From Eretmocerus hayati (taxonomy: Eukaryota; Arthropoda; Insecta; Hymenoptera; Aphelinidae), in NCBI GenBank assembly GCA_029851415.1, contig CM056743.1:89936501-90000500 (forward strand): 64,000 bases of DNA, given 5' to 3'. Made by a program: the position numbers and the translations under genes. Shown piece by piece: positions 44,231 to 55,823 of the stretch. Numbering within the stretch: the first letter of the stretch is position 1; every line of letters begins with the position of its first letter. The notes beneath the pieces were generated by a model that was not told the origin of the DNA, did no database searches, and was given only the letters and a program-made list of their open reading frames with translations.

Positions 44231-45710
44231 TAAATAAGGAATAGTTAGGACGATTATCTGGAAAAACACCAACCGGATGATTATTCGTGGTTGCAGAAAA
44301 TCTCGGTCTTGATCCCACGACCTACGGGGCAGGTGTAATATTAGATAATTTAATCGTTCCGTCTCAAGTAAATAACCCCTTGGGAGCAACCTTTCCGCTG
44401 GATTTCACGCTTAATGATAAGCCCTGGAACCCGGAGTTTCCTCCGATGGGTCGGTATCATTAATTAATAAGGGACAATATTTTTTTCGATAATCACGATA
44501 ACTCGCACGATCCCGTCAATTTTGCTCCAAAATTGTTGTACCGCTTGAAATAACATTCATGTAACTAAGTATAAGTGTGTGTGTGATTAATTTTTGTTAA
44601 TTTGATGTTGACATTTAAGAGCATCTAGATATAATAATGATCACTTCGAAGATAAGCAATATAATGATCAAGTGATAATATTTGAGACAATTGTATAAGG
44701 AATTGGTTATTATAAATCATCATTTATGATAACCAAATCATCATCTATTTAGAAAAAAAAGAAGAAAAAAAAATATATATCTTTCTAAGCATGGAACTAT
44801 GTATTTAGCCACGCGCATATCAGTTTCTCTTATTACCACCTCTAATTAATATATCTTGATCCAATATCAAATTTACCTAGTAAATCTTGACGAGTTCATT
44901 CAGAAATGGCCCCTAGTAGCACTCGCGACGAGATGCGGATTTTGCGCTTAATAATTTGCTTTTGAGCCTAGAGCTTCCTCCAATGGCTCGGGATCGTATT
45001 TAAAGAAAGCAAATAATTCGATCGAGAGAAGTTTTAATATTTTAACCTAAAAATGCACGGATACGGTATTCTGGAACTCTGGAGCACTCTGGAGACTCCC
45101 TAAAATACTTAGTATTTTCACTGTCTGGCACCATTTGGGCGAACCAGGAAGAATACCTCCAGTGAAAGTATAAGCCCGATTAGTTTCACTGTACTTAAAC
45201 TAGCACTCGTTCACAAGAAAACGACTGTTGGGTGTTTAGGGACCAAGGCCTTAGTTACTAATAATTGATGTCCACGAAGTAATTTGTTGTGAATAACTAA
45301 AGTAGAATTCAAGAGCCGTGACACAGGATTTAGAATGAATGTCAACTTGGAACAATCTTTGCCAGAGGAATGCTTCCGTTATCACCCTGAACATAATTAC
45401 CTATTTTACGCTCGTATAATAAAAATTCTAATTCTAAAAGGTCGCTATCTAGATTAATCACTCTCAAATATAAGTGAGGGATAGGTTAATAAATAAGGAC
45501 TTCGGTTAGATTAATAGTAATTAGATTCCAGTACCCCTACCCCTAAGCAGTTATTCTTACTAACAGGTTATGGGATCTTCGTTTCGCGATTAAAAACTAA
45601 TTGGACAAAATTTCCTCCGATAAGATATTGACTCATCAGAATTACGTTGCCAACTCACTAGTGGCATTGTAGTAAAAATTTGCTTCTCCCACAAAATAGG
45701 TCAAAAAAAA
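44231..45710. other. AT-rich region with one short decayed frame
   Basis: A short frame (about 44282-44463), containing NLGLDPTTYGAGV and ending in a Pro-rich stretch, reads like protein but has no start and is preceded by a shift. The rest, to 45710, is AT-rich and I see nothing in it. This is where RT, RNase H and integrase would be expected. Confidence 0.5.
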
Positions 45711-46106
45711 ATGGAAAGCTACGTCAACACCAGGGCGTACTATCTCAAAGCCCTAAGGGAACACCGGACGGAAAATCGAATAAACAACGACCGAAATTGG
45801 TGTGAAGAAGAAGATTGGGTCGTTAACGACGACCAGTACGGGTTCAAATGGTTGTATCATGATTACAACCACGGCCCATTCCCGGATATAGAGGGAAATT
45901 CCGCACCCAATAACGGAATATTTCAAGACCCTCGACCAAAAAATGCGGATCTACAAGTACATCAGGGCGCGAACACCCTTAATGTTCGAATATACCGGGA
46001 CGAGATTTCCTTTCACCTGTGTGGTGAACACCTCCATACAGTACGGGGAACCGTATCCGTGGAACCCTGGGAATCACGACGGAGGAAAATTCTCACCCGG
46101 GCCTAA
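45711..46106 (+). CDS. Unrecognised 131-residue protein upstream of env
   Basis: ATG 45711 follows an A-rich run. The protein is hydrophilic, with a Trp/Glu/Asp-rich N-terminal part (NWCEEEDWVVNDDQYGF) and a C-terminal part including EISFHLCGEHLHT, which faintly recalls HLDLCGERVYY in the ORF at 37128. No membrane segment or known domain. Undamaged, unlike its neighbours on both sides. Confidence 0.45.
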   Translation: MESYVNTRAYYLKALREHRTENRINNDRNWCEEEDWVVNDDQYGFKWLYHDYNHGPFPDIEGNSAPNNGIFQDPRPKNADLQVHQGANTLNVRIYRDEISFHLCGEHLHTVRGTVSVEPWESRRRKILTRA

Positions 46107-46527
46107 ATGATCCAGGGCTCTCATCCTGACAATTATATAAGGCCCAAAAAGGATTATCTTATAAGGGAGGAACGCTACTAAGAGAATCGCGTACTCAAAA
46201 AAATTCAAAAAAGGGAGAGGGGAAGATCAACAAACAATACATAGCATATGATGTCGGGCGACAAGTATAGTTCGCCAACAAAATTTTCATCTTTTTTGTT
46301 TCTTTCCTTTTCTTTTCACTATCCGTCACTAAATTTTTTTTCAATTCTTCATTTTTTTTTCTCTCATGTTTTCGGAGTATAGATTGAGAAAAAACTGGAT
46401 AAAAATAATTGTTATAGAAAAAAAAAAAAAAAAAAATAGAGAGACCGGTACAATACACACATCTTCACCACACTCGAACACAATCAAGATTTTTCCATTT
46501 TTGTCACTATTGTAAAGAAAGCTCACG

Positions 46528-46543
46528 CTGTTGTCTGTTGCAG
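46528..46543 (+). promoter_or_regulatory. Candidate splice acceptor for env mRNA
   Basis: CTGTTGTCTGTTGCAG ends 12 bp before the env ATG pair at 46556. Env of insect retroelements is commonly made from a spliced RNA. The donor is not identified. Confidence 0.4.
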
Positions 46544-46555
46544 AAAGGCGCGAAG

Positions 46556-48415
46556 ATGATGATTCAGGGTTTTGTATTCCTGTGCGTATCATTAGTAGCC
46601 CTAGTCCCCGCAGCGGATGCCCTGATTGGATATGACTGTGGATCTCGATCTTTGAACGTGACCACGCTATCCTTGTTAGACGTAGATTAATGCGACCTCC
46701 CGGAGACTAAAGTCAACGTAGTCGACCGTTACGTCCAATTGCTGCAGATAAACGAGTTCCACGAAGTCGACGTATATCAATGCAAAGTGGAAATTACCAG
46801 AACAGTAACCCGTTGTGCAATGTTCAGTCACAATTCTTCTGTGGCTCATGGGCAATCTAATGGATACGTGCAGGAATTGAATGCACAAACCTGTAAGGAT
46901 GCACATTGTACCGGCACTTTGATTTTGGGCGGTAATCAAGTTATTGACGGGCTAAAAGCTAACGGACTACCAGCCCAACGGTCTATGCTCCTAGCTGGAC
47001 GAGTAGATGGCGATGGTGTCTGTAGCAGGGCTGGTTATTCCGACCCTTACGGTTCATGGAGCGATGTTTTCGTACAAGCTTCAATCAAGGTGACTCCATC
47101 CACTCAAATCGCATCCTTACGGCTCGAGAAGAACCAGCTAATCCTAAAGTCTGGTACTATGTGCAGTGCACATAGTATGTGACCACATTGTGCACCCTTA
47201 CTGACGGTTCATGTACAGATATGGCTGGAGGGCAAACCTATTGGAGCCCTCTTCCGCAAGACTTCTGTGGGTTCAATCGTTATGGAATATTGTACGAAGG
47301 TCTGGCCCATAAGTTAGCGAATAATGATGATCGAGTGTCTGAAGTTATATATTCAATCAATTCTAAGGATTTTACTTTTGCATTAACTGTAGAAGGGAAT
47401 GAGAGTGTTTGTGGATATGATGTCATGCGAACTGAACATCCTAAGTTAGTAATTTTTGAAACGGTCAAGGGACAGAGTTTCGCCAACCAGAAACCGATTG
47501 ACTCACAGAATATCGATTTGTTTTCATACGTAAATTCTAAATTCGTGTTCGGTGAAAAATGGATGCGTTTCTAATACACTCAACTGTATCGCGACGTCAT
47601 TCTGCATCGTTGTGAGTTAGAAAAGCAAATCATACGGAATCTCTTGGCCATCGCGACTCAGGCCCCCGATGAATTCGCATACAGTCATATGGAAGGACCC
47701 GGTTATATGGCTGTAGCTACTGGCGAAGTTGTTCATGTCGTTTTGTGCATCCCGATCGAGGTTCGCGTCGAACACGGCACCAGTTGCTACGCCGAGTTGC
47801 AAGTATCTCACAAGAATCATACCCTATTCCTACAACCCCGCACTCACATCTTAAAATCAAAAGGCATCGAAATCTCCTGCGATACTTTACTTCCCTACCT
47901 GTTATTTTGTCGGTGACCAATGGTATAAAATACTACCCCGCCCCACCGAAGCGAAACCCCCTACCATGATCAAACCCATGACGAAATCTTCCTGGAAATA
48001 CGTAAGCCCCGAAGGACTCGCAACTCCCGGAATTTATACCCTGAAGGATCTTAGTGATCTCAGAGATCATATCATGTTCCCGTTGGACCGTAGTGGTCAT
48101 CTAAATGACCTTGCCAGAGAACTTCATGGTCAGCCTGTTTCTAGTGCTGAAGGCTCACTATTCAAACTTTTGAACGAAGAAGCTGTAAACCGGTTGGCAC
48201 AATCTACCTGGAATAAGTTGTGGGATCGGTTCATGTCTTTTGGTACCGCTAGCGCCGGCGTGATAGCTATCTTCATGATCCTCCACCTCATCAAAGCCAT
48301 CGTGGATATAATTATCCGCGGTTACACTTCACATTCTGTCTTTGGCTGGTCATTCCTGGCATAGCTCTCCCTCTGGCTCTATGCTCTCGGGCATTTCAGC
48401 CGTATACCTACTTGA
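46556..48415 (+). pseudogene. env: Envelope glycoprotein gene, chuvirid-like, decayed
   Basis: Two adjacent ATGs (46556, 46559) begin a signal-peptide-like hydrophobic stretch followed by GYDCG. The collinear frames cover a whole type I glycoprotein: Cys-rich ectodomain with N-x-T/S sites, a region with PDEFAY near 47670, a LPRPTEAKPP stretch near 47940, and a C-terminal membrane segment (AGVIAIFMILHLIKAIVDII) near 48255-48315. The overall pattern is what I know from chuvirid glycoproteins and the related env genes of arthropod retroelements. Breaks: TAA 46688-46690, a frameshift with a stop near 47150-47180, TAA 47572-47574, a shift near 47905, TAG 48362-48364. Confidence 0.65.
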
Positions 48416-50014
48416 TGCTCCTGCGCTCCTGATACTTGGTCCCGCCGTACGGCGAGTCAAAACACCCCCTATGGGTGGATTTACCACTCTCCGTATGTGA
48501 CCATGTATCAGTTGACACAACTGGGCGATATCAGTACCAAATACTGATATATAAGTTCCAATATGCAAATTTGATCCTTTAGGCACCTAACCCTATGCAA
48601 AAACTTGTGATATCGTCTCTGGGATCCACTGATGCGTATTAGCCTCATCCCACCTTCCCCCGCAACCGGTCGCGCACCGTCACCCCCTCGTCTCTGGCGG
48701 CCCCACCTATACAAAGAAATGTCGAAAAGTAATAAAAATTCAGTTTGTCGTTCCCAAGATAATAAAAAAAAACTCCCTCGTCTTCATCCAACGATTTATT
48801 TATTGTCTACGTGCTCCGCTGCGTGAGACAAAGATTCCGAAACTCCCTAATAACAATAGATCGAGGCTGCCAGAAACTGCCGGATACTAAATTTCACTTT
48901 TTAGATTCAAAATTGATAATAAACTAGCCATGTTGGCAATAAAACCTCGGGTGGCGATGTACTTTGACTGGTGACGCTTAGTTGCACCACAAGCGTAGTA
49001 GAGTCCCTCCCCTCAAGCCCATCCAGTCAAGTGCAGAGAGCGTCGCGGCTCGCGGCGAAGGAGCTCCTCCCCTGCGACGCCGCGGCGCGCTCTCTACACA
49101 TGACTGGAGGGGCTTGAGGGGAAGGACTCTACCATGCTTGACTGCCCTGGAATAGGGCCCACGCCCTTCCTATTGATGTCAGATCCATTTGGGCGTTAAG
49201 GCCCGGGTTAACAAAAGACTATGAACACCAATTACAGAGTAGGATTCTACCCCGCCATTTAGCCCTTTTGTTGAGCTTCCCCTCTCCGGGAAATGCAGTT
49301 CCCGCCCCAAAATCATCGGGTCTCCGCGCGAGACTCCGTTTTTTACTCTCTGCTCCTGGACCCCATCTAGACCAGTCGAGCAGCTTTTCCTCGCATTTTC
49401 AAAAATCATTTTGCTCAGTCTGTGCGCATCAATTTAAAATTCCAACTCTAACTTCAATCTAAATTTTCTTTCGGTTCAACATCTTGAGGATCAGGCCCGG
49501 ATCCAGACATTAAATCTCAAGTTCGACGCTCTAGTGTACCGAGTGGCGACCCAGGGCCCATTCGTCAATAAAAACAACGAAACTCAGCACCAAAAAGTAA
49601 GTGTTTCTCTTTTTATTTCTATCCTTCTCTAAAATCATAGCCGCGTAAATAAAATCAATTCGCTAGGCACGTTTATTTTCATAAGTGACATTTTAGAACC
49701 GCGTCGCGAGTGGAGTGTATTTTATATAAAAACAATTCCTGAGATCACGCACCTCCTAACGATTGTGGGAGAAAAAATACTCGACAGTTTTGTCCGAGTT
49801 ATTTTTCCAGAACCAATCGTTGAGGAGTTTTTCAGGTTTAGAGGTGCTGGAGATTTCGCCGCCAGCTAGGGTTTTTCTGTTTTTTCTTTACAACAACCTT
49901 GTATTTTTGATACATTTCAACGTTCAACTTTTTCGGTTACAAAAGTTTCCCGAGTCCTTGGGGTCACTCCCAGACTCAACAATTATTTAAATCGGCGTCA
50001 AAATTAACTTGTAA
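48416..50014. other. Post-env region: hairpin, LTR fragment, possible LTR end and primer site
   Basis: GGTGACGCTTAGTTGCACCA near 48971 also occurs in the solo LTRs and is a fragment of that family. A GC-rich inverted repeat spans about 49003-49138 (AGTAGAGTCC...GGACTCTAC, arms of roughly 50 bp). TGGCGACCCAGG near 49542 resembles a gypsy-type primer site, followed by a leader with a donor-like AAGTAAGTG near 49595. An LTR could end just before it, but I find no partner LTR upstream of gag. Confidence 0.35.
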
Positions 50015-50842
50015 AGGGACTAAGCGGTTAAGCATGGTGAATTGCCCCTCGTCCGGTATAGCCCCCGGAGTAGATTTTCCCGGTTTCTAACACCAAAGTG
50101 AGTGGGAAAAAAGGTTTATTAGGTCCCGAGGTCACCTTCACTTTTTGTACCACCCTAAAACGACCCTGAAAAAGGCTAAAAATCGATATTTCTTAGATTA
50201 CACCGTGTTCTGACGCATCTCAATGAATCGCTTCGAAAATTTTTTGACATATTCTTGAAATCTGAACAATTTGAGGAGATATATTTGCGTTCCGCTTACT
50301 TTTCATTTAGGCCCTAAAAAAAATTCTTAAAAATTAAAAATCAATTTTTCTCATAGAGATTGACCGGGGAAACGAGAAATTCCTATTCCAACGTGTTTAT
50401 CAGGAAAAAATACGTCGGATATGAGTGTTTTTGGTCATTTTCAAGTGGTGGAAAGTGGTCAAAATCGACCAAAATCATTTTCAAAGCAAATTCTGATTCA
50501 GTATTTAGCATCTCCTGCGCATGCGCGTTTATCTGCGTCCCTAAAAGTATTCTTAATCGATAGCCAGTGTAATTTCCTTTAAGATGACCACTTGCAGAAG
50601 TCGATTTGATGCATTAGAACCCGAGATATAGCTATTTGTAGAGAGGAAAAAATTCAAAGTACCAAATCCGTGAACCGCCGGAGCCCAGTAATGAAGAGAT
50701 GCTCAGGTTTTCGCTTCTGCTGCATGGAATAGACTTCTGCAGGGGGTCATTTTGAAGGTAATCGCGCGGGCTATCGTTTTAAAATGAGTTCAGAACCCGA
50801 AAATCACGCGCATGCGCAGAAAATCGCGTTATATTGTCTATA
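50015..50842 (+). repeat. Left terminal inverted repeat
   Basis: About 828 bp. It includes near-palindromic CGCGCATGCGCAG at its inner end and a frame of 67 codons that recurs in the other copy, taken as chance. Confidence 0.9.
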
Positions 50843-51094
50843 TTGCAGGATTACTCTGCGTTTACCATTTTTCCATCGTCACCGTTCCAATAATCGTCAA
50901 GGTTACAGCAAAGAAAGACTGAGAACTCATATGGTTATGTTCCAAGTATATTTTGATTGGAGACGCATCACATGAGTATTGCCTGGAAAGTATTAGAGCG
51001 AGTAATAGACGAAAACCACATCAAAAGTAGAAAATGTCCTAGATTCTCGAATGCTGATGGTTCCTGTTTCTAGAGAATGTTGGAGTTCGCTAGC

Positions 51095-53287
51095 TCAGTC
51101 TTCGTACTCACTGTCATCTGCTATCACTGGTTCCACACCTTCATGTTCAAATATTCGGCTGAGAATTTCAGCTGGTCTAATGATCTGCGATAAATACCTG
51201 GCGTGTGACAAGTAATAAATTATAGATGCTACGTGCGAGCAGCATCCGATGGTGCGGAGTCCATTCGCACACTCGCAGCAATATCCAACTATACCACGAA
51301 TACCAACACAACGGCTATCATATTTCACAAAACATTTATACATTTTTCTATTTATATGCCGAGACCTCACTTCGAATTTGATTGTGTCTGGCGACTCTTT
51401 CACATAACTGAGGGCTATGTTGCCGTCATCATCGTAAATCTCGGCCAAATAAGAGACCGCTTGGGATAGTTGATAAGACCCAGTAAACAAGATCTTCAAG
51501 TCATTCTCCGTCATCTCAGGGAAATCTTGTATGTCATTCGAGGTCACCTTCAATAGTAAAGAAGAGCGTCTGTTCCATCGCTTCTCTTCAACTTCTAGAG
51601 CGAGTTGATTACTATTGTGAACATCTTGGGTCATCCTCACGAAGATAGCATCTTCCATTCCTGAGTCACTATTTAACTTCCTCCCATATTCATTATGGAG
51701 ATAGCAAGCTATGCGAGCATACAGCCCTATTTTTGGAAGCAGCTTGTTGTCCACTTGGTTGTGCAATAGTTTACATTTTCTACCTATAATGCCATGAACG
51801 GCTTCTACCACCCAACGGCATTTGGTGACTTTTCTAGATTCATTGGCTTCGACTGTTGACAACTGTTTCTGATTGCCTTTCAAGGCGGGCATCATCACAA
51901 CAAACCCGAGTCCTTCTAAATAACTCTTCACATCCCGAAATCCCCGGTCCAGAATGAAGATATCTCCGGGCTTCAACAATCGCCGTATCCCATTTGGATC
52001 TTCCATAATCAGTTTCATTATAGTGGCATCATTCTGTGTCCCATAGAATGGTCCAGGCAAGTCTACAACAAATCCGTCGGTTGTACAAATGGTCATCGGT
52101 TTACAAAGAGGTTTCTTCTTTTGGCCAGAGTAAGATTTCCTCTGATAAGCGTTATTGGCGCTCTTTTCATGGCTAACATATGTCCCATCACAAATCAGTG
52201 CCAATCGGTCCCCGATATTGAATAATTTATTGGCTATGGGAGACGTGTGGTTTTTGATGAGATAATCTCTTGTGTAGACAGTCGGTCCAAATCGTTTCGG
52301 TAGAATATCAACTTCGAATGAATTCAAAACTGATGTACAAAAATGAGATACTAGTCGAGGATTTCTTAGATCCAAAATTGAAGCAATCACCTCGTCAGAA
52401 TTCCCGGTCCGTAGTTTGAATAAACAGGTGACTACAGCTTGAATTGCATTTCTATTCTCCGAAGCACGTAGTGATTTCATTCTGCTGACCAAATCTTTTA
52501 ATTCATCTGAAGTAAGTCCGGTGAAAACTTTCAAACGCGCGTCTGATATACTCCAATCACCGATATGTTCAAACAGCCCTTCGTTGACTTTGTTACTCAA
52601 TCGTGACATGAAACTGGAGAATTCTGAACTAGGAATAGAGCACTCATTCGAGTAGATGGTTAAATCATCCACTTCGCTACGATAAAGCAATCTTTTTTGA
52701 ATCAAATGTCTTAAGCAACAACGATTCCTCTTTGGAATGTAAATCTGTCTTAGTGAAAAAACTTGAAGACGCGCCTCCTCTGGAACGTCAACGATGTCAT
52801 TTTTGGCTCGACAAATGAAACAATAACCGTGAGAGATTATAGTTCTTGCAAAAGGTACATTGACGTACTCAATTTCTTTTTTTTCGGGGACTTCATAGAG
52901 TTCACCAGAAGATTGTTGAGATGGTATTGGAGGTGACTCAGAGAAGTTTGATGACTGACTACCTTGAGAAGTTTGGGCATGTTGAACGTTCTGTGTAGGG
53001 ACTGGCTCATCTACTCTTGCACGTTTGCTTGCTCGTTTGTAAAGTGATCCATAACATTTTTTACATATAAGAGATCCAACTCTAAGATCCTCTTCAAAAA
53101 ACTCAGAGATGCGTTGAATTGATTGATCAGTGAGAACTATTTGTTCGCTTTTTGGCAACTTTCTGGATGACTGATAACAATGAACACATCTGGTGTCTTC
53201 ATTCTTCCTACAAAATGTCACAGGCTCACCTTCATCATTACCCTTTGAAGTGCTACAATGGAAAGGTTCATATTGCAATTTGTACAC
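51095..53287 (-). CDS. DDE transposase (DDE_Tnp_4/HARBI1-like) with N-terminal Cys pairs and C-terminal SWIM finger
   Basis: About 730 codons without a stop. Catalytic residues: D367 (LICDGTY), D447 (ILDRGFRD) and E495 (RWVVEAVHG), the HARBI1-type order. N-terminal zinc-like pairs: C34/C37 with C75/C78, and C156/C159 with C190/C191. The C-terminal CECANGLRTIGCCSH (671-685) fits SWIM, CxC-x(n)-CxH, then an acidic tail. The frame starts straight after a TAG (53288-53290) and its first internal Met is near residue 227, so a 5' exon is needed. An ATG at 53377 joined by a 36-nt GT-AG intron (53288-53323) keeps frame, though that intron is unusually short. Confidence 0.8.
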   Translation of the reverse strand: MYKLQYEPFHCSTSKGNDEGEPVTFCRKNEDTRCVHCYQSSRKLPKSEQIVLTDQSIQRISEFFEEDLRVGSLICKKCYGSLYKRASKRARVDEPVPTQNVQHAQTSQGSQSSNFSESPPIPSQQSSGELYEVPEKKEIEYVNVPFARTIISHGYCFICRAKNDIVDVPEEARLQVFSLRQIYIPKRNRCCLRHLIQKRLLYRSEVDDLTIYSNECSIPSSEFSSFMSRLSNKVNEGLFEHIGDWSISDARLKVFTGLTSDELKDLVSRMKSLRASENRNAIQAVVTCLFKLRTGNSDEVIASILDLRNPRLVSHFCTSVLNSFEVDILPKRFGPTVYTRDYLIKNHTSPIANKLFNIGDRLALICDGTYVSHEKSANNAYQRKSYSGQKKKPLCKPMTICTTDGFVVDLPGPFYGTQNDATIMKLIMEDPNGIRRLLKPGDIFILDRGFRDVKSYLEGLGFVVMMPALKGNQKQLSTVEANESRKVTKCRWVVEAVHGIIGRKCKLLHNQVDNKLLPKIGLYARIACYLHNEYGRKLNSDSGMEDAIFVRMTQDVHNSNQLALEVEEKRWNRRSSLLLKVTSNDIQDFPEMTENDLKILFTGSYQLSQAVSYLAEIYDDDGNIALSYVKESPDTIKFEVRSRHINRKMYKCFVKYDSRCVGIRGIVGYCCECANGLRTIGCCSHVASIIYYLSHARYLSQIIRPAEILSRIFEHEGVEPVIADDSEYED

Positions 53288-53377
53288 CTAAAGATGCAAT
53301 GCGAGGAATAAATAGGATCATACCTGGCAATTGGATTTGACATATTTGAAACGGATAACAACTGTGTAGTCAAACAT

Positions 53378-55823
53378 CCAGTCTTAGGAGTGTATCCCAA
53401 AATCAAAAAGATCTTCAGAAGCACAAATAGCTGCAGTAGCAACTTCATCTCGTATCAATGACTAGCTTGTTCAGATGACTGATCTGTGAATCAAGCATTC
53501 CTATGAGTTTAATATATTCCTAATTCGAGTTCAAACTATTTACATTGATCAATACCCAATCCTATTCACTAAAATTATCAACAAATTCATTATTTAACTG
53601 GTTGAAATTCATTCAAGATGAAGCTATTCAAGAGTAATATACTTGTGCATTTCAAATGAGATTACATTGAACCTGGATCCAACATTCCTCCATCAAGCTT
53701 TTAGGTTCCATTCATTCAACCACTTGGGTATAATTGGGAAAGACTTACCTATCATTGTGTTTTCATTAAAGTATCGAATAGCTGATATTCGCCTCTATCA
53801 TAGTAGTGCAAAAGTCTAGTGTGACGATACTCTGAGATCTAAGTCAGTATGCAGGGGTGGATCCTATACTTTGGATATCTCAAGGAGTTGCATGAAGGCA
53901 GCATTGATTGAGTTCTATCTACAAGGGTGTTCTATCATCAGGAACCTCTAACAATTTCTTTCGAGTGCTATCCAGCTGTTACATCACCTGTGTACAAAAT
54001 TGAGATTGATAATTTCACAATATGGTAAATTCAATGAGCTCACACACTCAGTCGCAGCTATGATTTGGGGAAGAAGTATTGGCAACACTTGACGAAAGCT
54101 ATTCTTGTTACAAGACATTTGCCTGCGTTTTTGGAAGTGAATATTGATTTGAAAAGTCTAAGAAACTCTGCAAATGTTACTGTAGTGGCTTTCTGAACTC
54201 AATTGTATGTTTGTGAAATTAAACGACAAAGTCAACTCCATCCCCATCATAATTGTTATCTCCATGAGGACCCACTAACTTGTTTTGATCACAGGAAATC
54301 ATTTCACAAAGCACACTGCAGCACAAGTGCAAGAACTTTTTGGTTATAACTTATCGTTGGATGAACCACTGCCACAGACGCAGAAGTAATGCGTTCCCTT
54401 CTCGAATGGAGAATGAAGGATATCGCATGCCTGAGTGCTATCTGTGCTTGAATTGAGAATTCATGATCAGAATCTATACTCACACTATATACAAGTTGCT
54501 GGTTGTCAAGTAGCTATTGGACTTTTGAAGCGAGGTTCTTTGGACTTGATGATTTACACAAGTGAATGGTAGTGGGTTCCTCTTCCCAAACCCAATTGAA
54601 TGAGAAACTGGACCAGATTTATTACAGCTTCATCTTAGAACTCCTACAAGAACATAATTGATTTTTGATTCTGAGTTGTGCATTCAACAGAGACACTACC
54701 AGTAGATTACAGCTGGCAAGATTCTTTCTCGAAAAGCTTGTTGCTCAAGTATAAAAAGATGAGATTATTGTCGACTGCAACATTCTTCTATTTGTTGCTG
54801 CAACTCTTGATTGAGGAATCATAACTGCATATTACTTATTCGGTCACTCGCCTTCAGTTACTCAAGTTTCACTTGTGTAATTTGGATTTTAAAATCAAGC
54901 CGGCTACTCGCTAACAACCCACAGTGTTACAGCCTTATCCACATGTTGGACGTTGCTGGTGGTTGGGATGAGCATTTGTGTAAATTCAAAACTGTAAATA
55001 CAAAATCTGGCACAGCAGTCTGATTGCTCTAGCTCTTTCCGTGATTCTTCGAATTTGCTCAACAGAATGCAGAAAAAAGGTCGGGTTAGTTAGAGATGAA
55101 CTTTTGATCCGATTTCATCCGTTACAAGAGTCAATTTGAAATGTTCCATTGGGAGTTTCGTCAGCACTCACTATAATCGAACACCTCGATGGACAAATGT
55201 CACGAGATCGAATAAATCTTTTGCAATTTCAGTGTGATGGGCTTGAAGGGTGCCAGATAAGACGAAAATCAAAGTCGTGTGATGTATAGCATCAAGACGA
55301 GTTCTACAATGACAAGTTGTTGATTCAATTGTCTGAGCGCATGCGCAAAAGCGCATATCTCATTAGGTCCGCCGATCAGATGTATATATGTATATATAGA
55401 ATAGCTGACAGACTACATCAATTCGAGGTGGCAAGCGTGCCCTAGCAGACAATGTATTTTAGATAGGAATAGGCATTGCGACAGTTCAATATTTGACCAC
55501 CTTACGCGTTCGTCCGTGGTAATTTGGCGCTGTAGTTAGGGTTGACACCTCGAATAGGGAGGGTATGTAGAAGGTGATACAATTAAGCTCTACCTGCTTT
55601 ACACTTACATATTATACGGAGTATGCAGGCCGGTATTCGGCAGTGACCTCGGGTCAGCTGATCTGCTGATGTGGTCACGATTTCAGAAAAATCTAGTCAA
55701 TTCATCCAGTACCTCAGCGTGTGGATGAGGAGATCACAAAGATCGGGGAATCATGTAATCAAGAATAACAAGGATGTATATCTTGGTCATCTCACATCAC
55801 CACAAGCGCAAAAATCTTGCCAC
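53378..55823. other. Transposon interior, no gene recognised
   Basis: AT-rich, with only short frames (for example 54811-55023) and no Myb-like domain. May hold regulatory sequence or an untranslated leader of the transposase. Confidence 0.5.

Noticed and set aside
49541..49560. Definite 5' LTR/primer-site junction of a gypsy element
   Set aside because: TGGCGACC resembles one, but the preceding bases do not end in CA and no partner LTR is seen; kept only as a possibility.
50360..50563. 67-codon ORF repeated at 56102-56305
   Set aside because: It lies in the terminal inverted repeats, which are non-coding in this transposon class, and has no domain or supporting start context.
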